Shown piece after piece: positions 1-8,130 of a DNA stretch of 64,000 nt. Numbering within the stretch: position 1 is the first letter of the stretch; every line of letters starts with the position of its first letter. Both the position numbers and the translations under genes were made by a program. The notes under the pieces were generated by a model that saw nothing but the letters and a program-made list of their open reading frames with translations, was not told the origin of the DNA and ran no database searches. Source of the DNA: Achromobacter pulmonis (lineage in GTDB: Bacteria; Pseudomonadota; Gammaproteobacteria; Burkholderiales; Burkholderiaceae_B); assembly GCF_902859765.1 (NCBI RefSeq), contig NZ_CADIJV010000010.1, forward strand, positions 62,001-126,000, given 5' to 3'.

Positions 1-394
1 GTTCGCGCGCCGGCTCGTTCAGCGCGGCCAGACGCTTGTCGCTCTGCCAGAAGTGGAACGACAGGCCGGTCTTGCGCTGCAGGCCAATGCGCACGTTCTC
101 GAGCACGGTCAGGTGCGGGAACACCGCCGAAATCTGGAACGAGCGGATCACCCCGCGCCGCGCGATCTGCGCCGGACGCTCACCGGTGATGTCGATGCCA
201 TTGAACTTGATGGTTCCCGAGGTGGGAGAAAGAAACTTGGTCAGCAGGTTGAAGCATGTGGTCTTGCCCGCGCCGTTCGGCCCGATCAAGGCATGAATCT
301 CGCCTCGCTTGATACGCAAATCGACCCCATTGACCGCGACAAAACCGCGGAATTCCTTGGTGAGGCCTTTTGTCTCCAGGATCGTGTCGTCCAT
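1..394 (-). CDS. ABC transporter ATP-binding protein, LivG type (partial, C-terminus outside window)
   Basis: The N-terminal ~131 residues of an ATPase that would power uptake of branched-chain amino acids or similar amides/carboxylates from the cytoplasmic face of the membrane. Translation from the ATG at 394 gives a Walker A motif GPNGAGKTT (about residues 38-46), followed by FNLLTKFLSPTSG and the Q-loop segment RSFQISAVFPHLTVLENVRIG, which is typical of LivG rather than LivF. The stop codon and the Walker B/signature region lie beyond base 1. The gene seems to head its transcript, because the 366 bases upstream hold no gene. Its permease and binding-protein partners are not visible. LivG-type family is confident; the substrate is unknown. 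Confidence 0.85.
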   Translation of the reverse strand, partial: MDDTILETKGLTKEFRGFVAVNGVDLRIKRGEIHALIGPNGAGKTTCFNLLTKFLSPTSGTIKFNGIDITGERPAQIARRGVIRSFQISAVFPHLTVLENVRIGLQRKTGLSFHFWQSDKRLAALNEPARE

Positions 395-760
395 GTCCGC
401 TGCACCGGCGTTGTATTTATATGGACCCTGCCCGGCGTTATGCGCAGGGCCCCCGCGGGGTAAGGAAAACCGTCGAAACCGCACGGTTTTCTATAAGAGT
501 TGCCGGCGAGTATGCGCACCTCTGAATCAAAATTCCATGAGGGTTTGTCATAGGTTTTGCGGTGCGCAATGGCGAATTGTCGGATAGCGGACAATTCGCA
601 TTCCTGCTGGGAGAAAACCCTATGTCGACATGCAATGCGTTGCAGCAAAGCCGGCTTGGCGGTCATCGCTCCGTCATCATCGCGCGCCTCGGGGAAAACC
701 CGGTTTTGGCATCGCGTGGATGACTATTCAACACGGGCCTGGCGGGATGCCGCGACCCGC
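395..760. other. Intergenic region upstream of the LivG-type gene, no gene seen
   Basis: These 366 bases lie between the start of the LivG-type ATPase (minus strand) and the end of nth (minus strand). The reading frames across it show no conserved protein. The visible structure is a perfect 10-bp inverted repeat at 572-599. A TATAAAT string on the minus strand near 415-422 could serve as a -10 element, but no convincing -35 accompanies it. Confidence 0.5.
572..599. repeat. Perfect 10-bp inverted repeat, possible operator
   Basis: Arms GCGAATTGTC (572-581) and GACAATTCGC (590-599) are separated by 8 bases. There is no T-run on either side, so a terminator is unlikely. The position about 180 bases upstream of the LivG-type start, in otherwise empty DNA, suits a dimeric repressor or activator site. 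The bound protein is unknown. Confidence 0.5.
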
Positions 761-1396
761 TCACGCGGGGGTTTTATGTTTGTATTCGCAGAGATCGGAA
801 ATGCCGCATTGCGGGCATTTTGGTTTGCGCGCCACGCACACATACCGGCCTTGCAGAATCAGCCAATGGTGCGCGTCCTGCATATATTCGCGCGGCACGA
901 ACTTTTCCAGTTTCAATTCGACTTCCAGCACGTTCTTGCCCGGGGCGATACCGGTGCGGTTGGCGACGCGGAAAATATGCGTGTCGACCGCCATGGTGGG
1001 CTGGCCGAAGGCAGTGTTCAAGACCACGTTGGCCGTCTTGCGGCCGACACCGGGCAGGGCTTCCAGCGCTTCGCGGGTTTGCGGCACGTCGCCGCCATGG
1101 CGTTCGAGCAGCAGCCGGCAGGTGGCGATCGCGTTCTTGGCCTTGGTACGGTACAGGCCGATGGTCTTGATGTAGTCCGCCAGTCCGGCCTCGCCCAGCG
1201 CCAGCAAGCCCTGCGGCGTGCCGTGCTCGGGGAAGAACTTGCGCGTGGCGATGTTCACCGATTTGTCGGTCGCCTGCGCCGACAGCAGCACCGCGATCAA
1301 CAGCTGGAACGGCGTCTCGTATTCGAGTTCGGTAGTGGGATGAGGATTGGCCGCCTGCAGGCGGGCGAAGATCTCTCGGCGTTTGGCGGCGTTCAT
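761..1396 (-). CDS. nth: Endonuclease III, DNA glycosylase/AP lyase
   Basis: Removes oxidised pyrimidines from DNA and nicks the abasic site (base-excision repair). The 211-residue product matches the family length. The helix-hairpin-helix LPGVGRKTA (about 114-122) carries the catalytic Lys120, and the catalytic Asp138 is in VDTHIFR. The C-terminal [4Fe-4S] cluster ligands are Cys187, 194, 197 and 203 with the standard Cx6Cx2Cx5C spacing. The start is the ATG at 1396, which overlaps the stop of the RnfB-like gene by ATGA, implying translational coupling. A longer open frame upstream only runs through that gene and was not used. Confidence 0.97.
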   Translation of the reverse strand: MNAAKRREIFARLQAANPHPTTELEYETPFQLLIAVLLSAQATDKSVNIATRKFFPEHGTPQGLLALGEAGLADYIKTIGLYRTKAKNAIATCRLLLERHGGDVPQTREALEALPGVGRKTANVVLNTAFGQPTMAVDTHIFRVANRTGIAPGKNVLEVELKLEKFVPREYMQDAHHWLILQGRYVCVARKPKCPQCGISDLCEYKHKTPA

Positions 1397-2031
1397 GGGC
1401 GTTGGGGGGTGCGGCGGGCGCGGGCGCGGGCCAGCGCGGACTCGATGGCGGCGCGCTTGCGGTCTTCGTCCTGCGCGTCGGCGATGGCGGCTGGGGCCGC
1501 CGCGGCCACGGGCTCGGGGGCCATCAGGCGGGCGTTGTCGGCGGCCAGGCGTTCCATGCGCGCCTGGTGGCGGTGGTGGCGCTGGCGGCCGGCGGACGCA
1601 TCCGCGGCGCTCCAGGCGCGGCCGGCGGGCACCATCTGGATGCAATCGACCGGACAGGGCGCCACGCACAGGTCGCAGCCGGTGCACCAGTCAGCCAGCA
1701 CGGTGTGCATGCGCTTGTTGGCGCCAACGATGGCGTCGACCGGACAGGCCTGGATGCACAGCGTGCAGCCGATGCAGTGCGCCTCGTCGATGCGGGCCAC
1801 CAGCAGCGGCCCGGGTGCGCCGCGGCTCAGGTCCAGCGGCAGGACGGGCGTCTGCAGCAGCGCGGCGAGCGCGGCGATGCCTTCCTCGCCGCCCGGCGGG
1901 CAGCGGTTGATGGGGGCGTCGCCGGCGGCGATGGCGTCGGCATAGGGCCGGCAGCCGTCATAGCCACACTTGGTGCACTGCGTCTGGGGCAGCAGGGCGT
2001 CGACGCGGTCGGCGAGTGAACGACAGGACAT
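1393..2031 (-). CDS. RnfB/RsxB-like iron-sulfur protein without membrane anchor
   Basis: A predicted electron-transfer ferredoxin of 212 residues. The N-terminal Fe-S domain has Cys19, 22, 27 and 44 ([10 protein letters not shown]...CPPGG), which is the RnfB signature. Two [4Fe-4S] motifs follow, [12 protein letters not shown] and [12 protein letters not shown] (about 108-150), then an Ala/Arg-rich charged tail. In the Rnf/Rsx complex RnfB is tethered by an N-terminal helix; here the protein begins directly at [15 protein letters not shown], and the frame upstream is a low-complexity Arg/Pro stretch rather than a helix. No rnfA, C, D, G or E is nearby. It overlaps nth by 4 bases. The family call is firm; its role outside an Rnf complex is inference. 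Confidence 0.85.
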   Translation of the reverse strand: MSCRSLADRVDALLPQTQCTKCGYDGCRPYADAIAAGDAPINRCPPGGEEGIAALAALLQTPVLPLDLSRGAPGPLLVARIDEAHCIGCTLCIQACPVDAIVGANKRMHTVLADWCTGCDLCVAPCPVDCIQMVPAGRAWSAADASAGRQRHHRHQARMERLAADNARLMAPEPVAAAAPAAIADAQDEDRKRAAIESALARARARRTPQRP

Positions 2032-2093
2032 GGCGAACAGTGAAAAACGTAAGGCGCCGCGCGGGCGCGAATCCGGGCGTGGCCGCGCGGGCG

Positions 2094-2122
2094 CAAAAAC
2101 GAACGGGGCCGCTCGGGCCCCG
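2094..2122 (-). terminator. Rho-independent terminator downstream of phaZ
   Basis: Read on the minus strand, CGGGGCC and GGCCCCG form a 7-bp stem (2104-2110 with 2116-2122), followed by TTCGTTTTTG. It lies just past the phaZ stop and before the RnfB-like gene. Confidence 0.6.
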
Positions 2123-2151
2123 TGGACTACGGTGGGCAAGGACGGATCGTC

Positions 2152-3378
2152 CTAGGCCGACTGGCGGATGAATTCCGCGATTTTAGGACAGATCATTTCA
2201 CGCCACCGGCGGCCCGAGAAAATCCCGTAGTGGCCGCAGTTGGGGGCGGTGTAGTGCATCTTGCGCTCGGCCGGAATGTTCTTGCACAGCTTGATGGCCG
2301 CGCGCGTCTGGCCCTGGCCGGAGATATCGTCCAGTTCGCCCTCGATGGTGAACAGCGCCACCTGCTTGATGTCGGCCGGACGCACGAGCTGGCCGTCCAC
2401 TTCCCAGGTGCCGTTGGGCAGGGCGAATTCCTGGAACACCATGCGGATGGTGTCCAGGTAGAACTCGGCCGGCATGTCCAGCACGGCGTTGTATTCGTCG
2501 TAGAAGCGGCGGTGGGCCTCGGCGTCGCTGTCATCGCCGCGCAGCAGATCCAGGTAGAAGTCGTAGTGCGACTTCATGTGGCGGTCGGGGTTCATGGCCA
2601 TGAAGCCGGCATGCTGCAGGAACCCCGGGTAGACCTTGCGGCCCGACCCCGGATAGCGCGGCGGCACCGGGTGGATGACCTGGTTCTCGAACCACGAATA
2701 GGGCTTGGTGGTGGCCAGGCGGTTCACTTGCGTGGGCGACTGGCGCGGGTCGATCGGTCCGCCCATCATGACCATGCTGCGCGGCTGGCGCGGATCGTTG
2801 GCCGAGGCCATCAGCGACACGGCGGCCAGCACCGGCACGGTGGGCTGGCAGACCGAGATCACGTGCACGTCCGGCCCCAGATGGCGGATGAAGTCCTGCA
2901 CGTAGCGCACGTAGTCGTTCAGATGGAACGGACCGGCCGACAGCGGCACCATGCGCGCGTCGATCCAGTCGGTCACATAGACGTCGTGGCCGGGCAGCAG
3001 GGCGCGCACGGTATCGCGCAGCAGGGTGGCGTGGTGGCCGGACAGCGGCGCGACCAGCAGCACCTTGGGATCGTCCTGCGGGGCCTGGCGCACGTCGCGG
3101 TGAAAGTGCACCAGGCGGCAGAAGGGCTTGTCCAGCGCGACCGATTCGGTGACCCGGACCGACTTGCCGTTGATTTGCGTGGCGGGCAGGTTCCAGGCGG
3201 GTTTCTGGTATTCCTTGCCGATGCGCGTCATCAACTCGTATCCCGCGGCCATCTGGCGCGAGATCGGGGTGTAGGCGAGGGGGCTGTAGGGGCTGGAGAA
3301 CAGCTGGGAACCGGCGTCCGTGAATGCAGCGAACGGAGTCAGGAAGGCGCGCTGCATTTCGTGCAATTGGTACAGCAT
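2152..3378 (-). CDS. phaZ: Intracellular polyhydroxyalkanoate (PHB) depolymerase
   Basis: Mobilises stored polyhydroxybutyrate granules in the cytoplasm. The 408-residue alpha/beta-hydrolase has no signal peptide, as expected for the intracellular (i-PhaZ) family. The nucleophile region reads VHVISVCQPTVPV, with Cys177 where lipases carry serine; a cysteine nucleophile is the known feature of the Ralstonia-type PhaZ. Other conserved stretches are VYVTDWIDAR and, near the C-terminus, CGHYGIFSG, which supplies the catalytic histidine. The start is the ATG at 3378, with AGGA about 8 bases upstream; the longer open frame is not supported. A terminator lies downstream. It is probably transcribed alone. 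Confidence 0.95.
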   Translation of the reverse strand: MLYQLHEMQRAFLTPFAAFTDAGSQLFSSPYSPLAYTPISRQMAAGYELMTRIGKEYQKPAWNLPATQINGKSVRVTESVALDKPFCRLVHFHRDVRQAPQDDPKVLLVAPLSGHHATLLRDTVRALLPGHDVYVTDWIDARMVPLSAGPFHLNDYVRYVQDFIRHLGPDVHVISVCQPTVPVLAAVSLMASANDPRQPRSMVMMGGPIDPRQSPTQVNRLATTKPYSWFENQVIHPVPPRYPGSGRKVYPGFLQHAGFMAMNPDRHMKSHYDFYLDLLRGDDSDAEAHRRFYDEYNAVLDMPAEFYLDTIRMVFQEFALPNGTWEVDGQLVRPADIKQVALFTIEGELDDISGQGQTRAAIKLCKNIPAERKMHYTAPNCGHYGIFSGRRWREMICPKIAEFIRQSA

Positions 3379-3612
3379 TGGGGAAGTCCTTCTGGGTCGT
3401 GCGTGTGCCCCGATTATTGCGCCGGGGAGTAACGGTATTTCCAATTTGTCTGACGAAAGCGTCCGAAAACCGGAAATTTTGTTGCAAAAATACGACCCGT
3501 CATCCCTTGTGCACCAGTTTAGGGCCGAATCGGGCGACAGCGGCAGCGTAAAAAAGAGGGATTTTTGCCGTAGGCCGGATGGGCCAGGAGGCGGGTCCGC
3601 GCTGGCGCGCAA

Positions 3613-4413
3613 TCACCAGTAGTTTTCCACCGCCAGGTTGCCGGGGATGCCGCGACGGCCCGGCTTGAAGCCGCGTTCGCCCAACAGTTTGCGGGCATCG
3701 GCCAGCATGTCCGGATTGCCGCAAAGCATGATCTTTGCTTGCTCCGGGTCCAGCGGCAGGCCCGCCAGCCGTTCCAGTCCGCCGTCGGCGATCAGGGTGG
3801 TCAGGCGCGCCTGCGGCATGCCGGGCAGGGCCTCGCGGGTGGCGATCGGCAGGTACGTCAGCTTGTCCGGCTCGGCCGCGAACCCCTCGGCCAGGGACGG
3901 ATCATTGCGCCAGCCCTCGATTTCGTCGCGGTAAGCCAGCTCCGCCGCGGTGCGCACGCCGTGCACCAGGACGATGCGGCGATAGGCGCGCCACACGGCC
4001 GGGTCGCGCAGGATCGACAGATAGGCCGACAGCCCGGTTCCGGAGGCCAGCAGCCACAGGTCGCCACCGGGGGCGAAGCGCTCCAGCGTCAGGAAGCCGT
4101 AGGGCGCTTTTTCGACATACAGGGTGTCGCCCGGCTGCAGCCGCGCCATGCGCGGGCTGAACAGGCCTTCGGGCACGACGATGGAATAGAACTCCAGCCA
4201 GGGTTGGTGCGGGGCCGAGACCATCGAGTAGGCGCGCCACAGCGTGGGCGGGCCGGCGGGATCCTCCGCGCCTGGCAGGCCGACGCGGGCGAACTGGCCC
4301 GGCAGGAAGGCATAGGCCTCATCGCGCGTGGTGCGCACCGAGAACAGCTTGTCGGGCACCCAGGTATGGACGTGGGTGACGGTCTGGCGTGTGTATTTGG
4401 AATCGTCGGTCAT
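3613..4413 (-). CDS. fpr: Ferredoxin--NADP(H) reductase
   Basis: An FAD flavoprotein that exchanges electrons between NADPH and ferredoxin or flavodoxin. The 266-residue product has the FAD-binding RAYSMVSAP motif (about 65-73), an NADP-binding Gly-rich stretch LLASGTGLSAYLSI, the segment MLCGNPDML, and an aromatic C-terminus ending VENYW. All are typical of the bacterial subclass-I/II Fpr family. The start at 4413 gives MTDDSKYTRQ. It lies 46 bases downstream of fdxA on the same strand, so a ferredoxin and its likely reductase appear co-transcribed. Confidence 0.93.
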   Translation of the reverse strand: MTDDSKYTRQTVTHVHTWVPDKLFSVRTTRDEAYAFLPGQFARVGLPGAEDPAGPPTLWRAYSMVSAPHQPWLEFYSIVVPEGLFSPRMARLQPGDTLYVEKAPYGFLTLERFAPGGDLWLLASGTGLSAYLSILRDPAVWRAYRRIVLVHGVRTAAELAYRDEIEGWRNDPSLAEGFAAEPDKLTYLPIATREALPGMPQARLTTLIADGGLERLAGLPLDPEQAKIMLCGNPDMLADARKLLGERGFKPGRRGIPGNLAVENYW

Positions 4414-4459
4414 CGGCGCATCGCGCGGCGCGGGCCGGGGACGGCCGCGCGCTCGCGGA

Positions 4460-4783
4460 TTATTTTTCCAGGTATTGCAGCTTGTCCTGCTTGCCATTCC
4501 ATTCGTCGGCGTCGGGCAGCGGCTTCTTGGCGCGGCTGATGCTGGCGAACTCGGGCGAGAGCTCGGCGTTCAGGGCGATGAAGTTGAGCTGGTCCTGCGG
4601 CACGTCTTCCTCGGCATAGATGGCGTTGGCCGGGCATTCGGGGATGCACACGGCGCAGTCGATGCATTCGTCGGGGTCGATCACCAGGAAGTTCGGACCC
4701 TCACGAAAACAGTCCACCGGGCATACGTCGACGCAATCGGTGTACTTGCACTTGATACAGTTTTCGGTGACAACGTGGGTCAT
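4460..4783 (-). CDS. fdxA: Seven-iron ferredoxin FdxA ([3Fe-4S][4Fe-4S])
   Basis: A small soluble electron carrier of 107 residues. The N-terminal cysteines [17 protein letters not shown] (9-25) and the second motif [12 protein letters not shown] (40-51) are the Azotobacter FdI-type arrangement. The acidic C-terminal half, including DADEWNGKQ, is also typical. The start is the ATG at 4783 (MTHVVTENC). It precedes fpr, its probable redox partner. Cluster stoichiometry is inferred from the family. Confidence 0.95.
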   Translation of the reverse strand: MTHVVTENCIKCKYTDCVDVCPVDCFREGPNFLVIDPDECIDCAVCIPECPANAIYAEEDVPQDQLNFIALNAELSPEFASISRAKKPLPDADEWNGKQDKLQYLEK

Positions 4784-4938
4784 TCTCAGGAACTCCGGGC
4801 AGGCGGCATTGTGTCTTGTTGGGCGAATTTTACCCAATGCGGCGCCAAACCGCCGCCAATACCCTGTTGACATCGTGGCGCATTCGGAGTTTGGCCGGCC
4901 CCGCTATGCTATGGTGTCGCGAAACGATACGCGTAATC

Positions 4939-6114
4939 ATGATAATCACCTCGCTGCTCGACACCGACCTGTACAAATTCAGCATGATGCAGGTGGTGCT
5001 GCATCAGTTTCCCGCCGCCCAGGTCGAGTACCGTTACAAGTGCCGCACGCCGGGGGTGAACCTGCGCCCCTACCTGGACGAAATCCGCGAGGAAGTGCAC
5101 CAGTTGTGCCAGTTGCGCTTCACCGAGGACGAACTTAAATATCTGGGCGGCTTGCGTTTCATCAAAAGCGACTTCGTCGATTTTCTCGAACTGTTCCATT
5201 TGCCGGAACGTTGCATCCGCATCGAGGAAGGCGAGGGGCCGGGCGAAATCAGCATCGAGGTCAAAGGCCCCTGGCTGCACACCATCCTGTTCGAGATCCC
5301 GGTGCTGGCCATCGTCAACGAGGTCTACTTCCGCAACACGCGCCAGAACCCGGACTGGGCCGAAGGCCGCAAGCGCCTGCAATCGAAGATGCACCTGGTG
5401 CTGGATGATCCGGCGCTGGCCGATTTCCGCGTGGCCGAATACGGCACCCGCCGTCGTTTCTCCAAGGTCTGGCACGAAGAAATCGTCTCGACCATGAAGG
5501 CCCAGATGGGGCCGCACTTCGCCGGCACCAGCAACGTGTTGCTGGCCAAGCAGCATGAGGTGCTGCCGCTGGGCACCATGGGCCACGAATACCTCCAGGC
5601 CTGCCAGGCGCTCGGTCCGCGGCTGCGCGATTCGCAGGTGTTCGCGCTGGAAGTGTGGGCCAAGGAATACCGGGGCGATCTGGGCATCGCACTGTCCGAC
5701 GTGTACGGCATGGACGCCTTCCTGCGCGACTTCGACATGTATTTCTGCAAGCTGTTCGACGGCGCGCGGCACGACTCGGGCGATCCCTTCGTCTGGGGCG
5801 AGCGGCTGCTCGAGCACTACCGCAAGAACCGCGTCGACCCGCGCGCCAAGACGCTGGTGTTCTCGGACTCGCTGACCTTTCCGCGCGCCATCGAGCTGGC
5901 GCGCCAGTTCGCCGGACGCTGCAAGGTCTCGTTCGGCATCGGCACCAACCTCACCAACGACCTGGGCCACGAGCCGCTGCAGATCGTCATGAAGATGGTT
6001 CGCTGCAACGGCCAGCCGGTGGCCAAGGTGTCGGACGCGCCCGAGAAAACCATGTGCGACGATCCGGCCTACCTGGCCTATCTGCGCCAGGTTTTCCAGT
6101 TGCCGCCCGCCTGA
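4939..6114 (+). CDS. pncB: Nicotinate phosphoribosyltransferase
   Basis: Converts nicotinate and PRPP to nicotinate mononucleotide in the Preiss-Handler NAD salvage pathway. The 391-residue protein has the family N-terminus [13 protein letters not shown], the central YGTRRRFS motif, which contributes to substrate binding, and [15 protein letters not shown] with IGTNLTND towards the C-terminus. The ATG at 4939 begins [14 protein letters not shown], which matches the family start; the longer frame upstream was rejected. It is transcribed divergently from fdxA and is followed by a RidA-family gene. Confidence 0.96.
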   Translation: MIITSLLDTDLYKFSMMQVVLHQFPAAQVEYRYKCRTPGVNLRPYLDEIREEVHQLCQLRFTEDELKYLGGLRFIKSDFVDFLELFHLPERCIRIEEGEGPGEISIEVKGPWLHTILFEIPVLAIVNEVYFRNTRQNPDWAEGRKRLQSKMHLVLDDPALADFRVAEYGTRRRFSKVWHEEIVSTMKAQMGPHFAGTSNVLLAKQHEVLPLGTMGHEYLQACQALGPRLRDSQVFALEVWAKEYRGDLGIALSDVYGMDAFLRDFDMYFCKLFDGARHDSGDPFVWGERLLEHYRKNRVDPRAKTLVFSDSLTFPRAIELARQFAGRCKVSFGIGTNLTNDLGHEPLQIVMKMVRCNGQPVAKVSDAPEKTMCDDPAYLAYLRQVFQLPPA

Positions 6115-6185
6115 CGCGGCGGCAGGGTAAAGTTCGCCATTCTTCGTATTGTTCCAACCCGCAACTCGTCATTAGGGGAATATTC

Positions 6186-6539
6186 ATGAGCAGCATCAAG
6201 CGCTTCCACGTCGCCAAGCGCCTGTCGGACATGGCCGTCTACAACGGCGTCGCGTACCTGGCGGGCCAGGTGCCGGACGATGCCACGCTGGACATCACCG
6301 GTCAGACCGAGCAAGTGCTCGCCACCATCGACCGCCTGCTGGCCGAGGCCGGCAGCGACAAGACCAAGATCCTGATGGCCCAGATCTACGTGGCCAACAT
6401 GAAGGAATTCGACGGCATGAACAAGGCGTGGGACGCCTGGGTCGCCGACGGCAACTCGCCTCCGCGCGCTACCGTCGAGGCTCGCCTGGCCAACCCCGAC
6501 TTCAAGGTCGAGATCGTCGTCACCGCCGCCGTCGCCTGA
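6186..6539 (+). CDS. RidA/YjgF-family protein (YoaB-like)
   Basis: A 117-residue single-domain protein of the Rid superfamily. Members form trimers, and RidA itself hydrolyses reactive enamine/imine intermediates made by PLP enzymes. The segments YNGVAYLAGQVPDD, TKILMAQIYVANM and PPRATVEARLANPDFKVEI are characteristic. This subgroup has ATVEARLA where archetypal RidA has R(S/T)CVEVARLP, so deaminase activity should not be assumed. The ATG at 6186 follows GGGGAATATTC. It has its own terminator downstream. Confidence 0.88.
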   Translation: MSSIKRFHVAKRLSDMAVYNGVAYLAGQVPDDATLDITGQTEQVLATIDRLLAEAGSDKTKILMAQIYVANMKEFDGMNKAWDAWVADGNSPPRATVEARLANPDFKVEIVVTAAVA

Positions 6540-6561
6540 TCGGCGCGGCCGCAGAATGAAG

Positions 6562-6588
6562 AGCCCTCCGCATGCCGGAGGGCTTTTT
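6562..6588 (+). terminator. Rho-independent terminator after the RidA-family gene
   Basis: GCCCTCCG (6563-6570) pairs with CGGAGGGC (6576-6583), followed directly by TTTTTG. It ends the pncB-RidA transcript. Confidence 0.9.
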
Positions 6589-6683
6589 GTTTCCAGGGGC
6601 GTGGTGACCGATGCCAGGCCCGCGCGCTGATCGCCTGCGAGGATCGCGGGCCCTGGGCGGCCTTTCGCGCCGGCTGGCTCGCG

Positions 6684-7193
6684 CTAACCCGCCGTCAGCA
6701 ACAGGCCCGCGAGCAGGCCGCCGGCTTCCTCGCAGCGCGCCAGCTCGGCCGGCGCCACGCGCTTGGGGGTGGCAATCTGCGCGGGTGTCTGCGCGCCCAG
6801 GTTGACGATCAGGGCCGGCGCCACGGCCCGCAGGCGCCAGCCGGTGCAGATGCGCTCCACTTGGCGGGCCGCGCCGGCGCCGTCGCTGCCGGCGCTGACC
6901 AGGCAGGCGTAGGGCCGTCCTGCGATGCGGTCGAGCGCGCCGTAGTAGCAGCGGTCGAAGAATTCCTTCATTTCGCCACTCAGACTGGCCAGATTTTCCG
7001 GCGCGCAGAACAACAAGCCGTCGCTGGCCAGCACCTCGTCCACCCCGGTGTCCGCGGCGCGGCGCAGCGTCACCGCCAGATCGTCCGGCTGTTCCAGCAG
7101 CGCCGCCGCGGCGGCCGCGCCCCGGGCGGCTGCCTCGGCCATCTGGCGCGCTGCGCCGGTGCGGGAATGCCACACGATCAGCAGCCGTTTCAT
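6684..7193 (-). CDS. Flavodoxin-like NAD(P)H-dependent FMN reductase family protein
   Basis: A 169-residue flavodoxin-fold protein. The N-terminus MKRLLIVWHSRTGAARQMAEA is a phosphate-binding loop for FMN, and SDGLLFCAPENLASLSGEMKEFFDRCYY matches the flavin-contacting GTPEYxxxxxGxxKxFxDR region of NAD(P)H:quinone/FMN reductases. The physiological substrate is unknown. The start at 7193 overlaps the stop of mtfA by ATGA, so the two are translationally coupled. Confidence 0.8.
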   Translation of the reverse strand: MKRLLIVWHSRTGAARQMAEAAARGAAAAAALLEQPDDLAVTLRRAADTGVDEVLASDGLLFCAPENLASLSGEMKEFFDRCYYGALDRIAGRPYACLVSAGSDGAGAARQVERICTGWRLRAVAPALIVNLGAQTPAQIATPKRVAPAELARCEEAGGLLAGLLLTAG

Positions 7194-8023
7194 GGGTAGC
7201 GCGCCAGGGTGTCCTGGCGGTAGTAGGCCCGCAGCAGGCCGAACCATTCGGGCAGAGCCTCGGCCATGGGGTGGGGATCGACGAAGAAGTGCTCGGAGCT
7301 GACGGCGAAGAACTCCGCCTCATCGGTGGCGGCATAGGGGTCGAGCGGCAAGCGGCCATACCAGGCATCGGCCTCGGCGCTTTCCGGATCCACGTCATGG
7401 GGAATGGCGGCCTCCACCGCGTCCACCGCGGCAATGAAGCGCTCCAGGCTGTCGTCCAGGACGCGGCGCCAGTCGCGCGGCTTGAGATCGCCATGCGCCG
7501 CCAGCGACGGCATGCCGTCGGCAAGACCGGCTTGCAGGTCGAGCTTGTGCGCAAACTCGTGGATCACCACGTTGAAACCGCCCTCGGACAGTTGCGTATC
7601 CGCCCACGACAGCACCAGCGGACCGCCTTCCCAGGCCTCGCCGGCGGCGTCTTCCAGGTATTCGTGCATCACGCCGTTCTCGTCCATCTGCTGGCGCGGG
7701 ATGCGGAACCCGGCGGGATACACGATGATCTCGTCCCAGCCCTCGTACAGCGTGGGCGTCAGGTTCAGGATCGGCAGGCTGGCCTGGGCCGCGATCGACA
7801 GGCGCATGAAGTCGGTGACTTCCAGGCCCTGCGCGCCATTGATGGTTTTGCTGGCCAGCAGCCAGGCCGAGCGCGCCAGCAACTGCGCGGTTTCCTCGGC
7901 GTCCAGCGCCGCCAGGAAGGGATGGGCATCGAGCACCTGCCGCCAGAGGTCGGGTGCGATCCGGGCCTGCATCTGCGCCACCTCGGCAGCGCGAGCGCCC
8001 CGGCCCTTGAGCCAGCGCAACAT
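7190..8023 (-). CDS. mtfA: MtfA-type zinc metallopeptidase (M90)
   Basis: A 277-residue protein of the MtfA (YeeI) family. In E. coli MtfA binds the glucose repressor Mlc and has weak peptidase activity. The gluzincin motif HEFAHKLD (about residues 155-162) supplies the HExxH zinc ligands, and the surrounding GGFNVVIHEFAHKLDLQAG and YAATDEAEFFAVSSEHFF match the family. No signal peptide is seen. Bordetella relatives lack an obvious PTS-glucose/Mlc circuit, so the E. coli role may not transfer. It is coupled to the downstream flavodoxin-like gene. Confidence 0.9.
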   Translation of the reverse strand: MLRWLKGRGARAAEVAQMQARIAPDLWRQVLDAHPFLAALDAEETAQLLARSAWLLASKTINGAQGLEVTDFMRLSIAAQASLPILNLTPTLYEGWDEIIVYPAGFRIPRQQMDENGVMHEYLEDAAGEAWEGGPLVLSWADTQLSEGGFNVVIHEFAHKLDLQAGLADGMPSLAAHGDLKPRDWRRVLDDSLERFIAAVDAVEAAIPHDVDPESAEADAWYGRLPLDPYAATDEAEFFAVSSEHFFVDPHPMAEALPEWFGLLRAYYRQDTLARYP

Positions 8024-8130
8024 AAGCTTGGGTTCCTTGTATATAGGCCTGGCACGGGCCAGGGTTTTCAGCGTCGATTCCTAGTGTAGAGTGTCGGAAT
8101 CTTCGATTACCGTTCCGCACGACGTTCGCG

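Noticed and set aside
747-775. CCCGC/GCGGG hairpin with a short T-run near the end of nth
   Set aside because: The stem is only 5 bp and its T-run points away from the direction of nth transcription.
557-1945. 462-residue plus-strand ORF spanning nth and the RnfB-like gene
   Set aside because: Antisense to two genes with intact Fe-S and catalytic motifs.
4867-4910. TTGACA with TATGCT as a pncB promoter
   Set aside because: The spacing is 32 bases, far outside the usable range.
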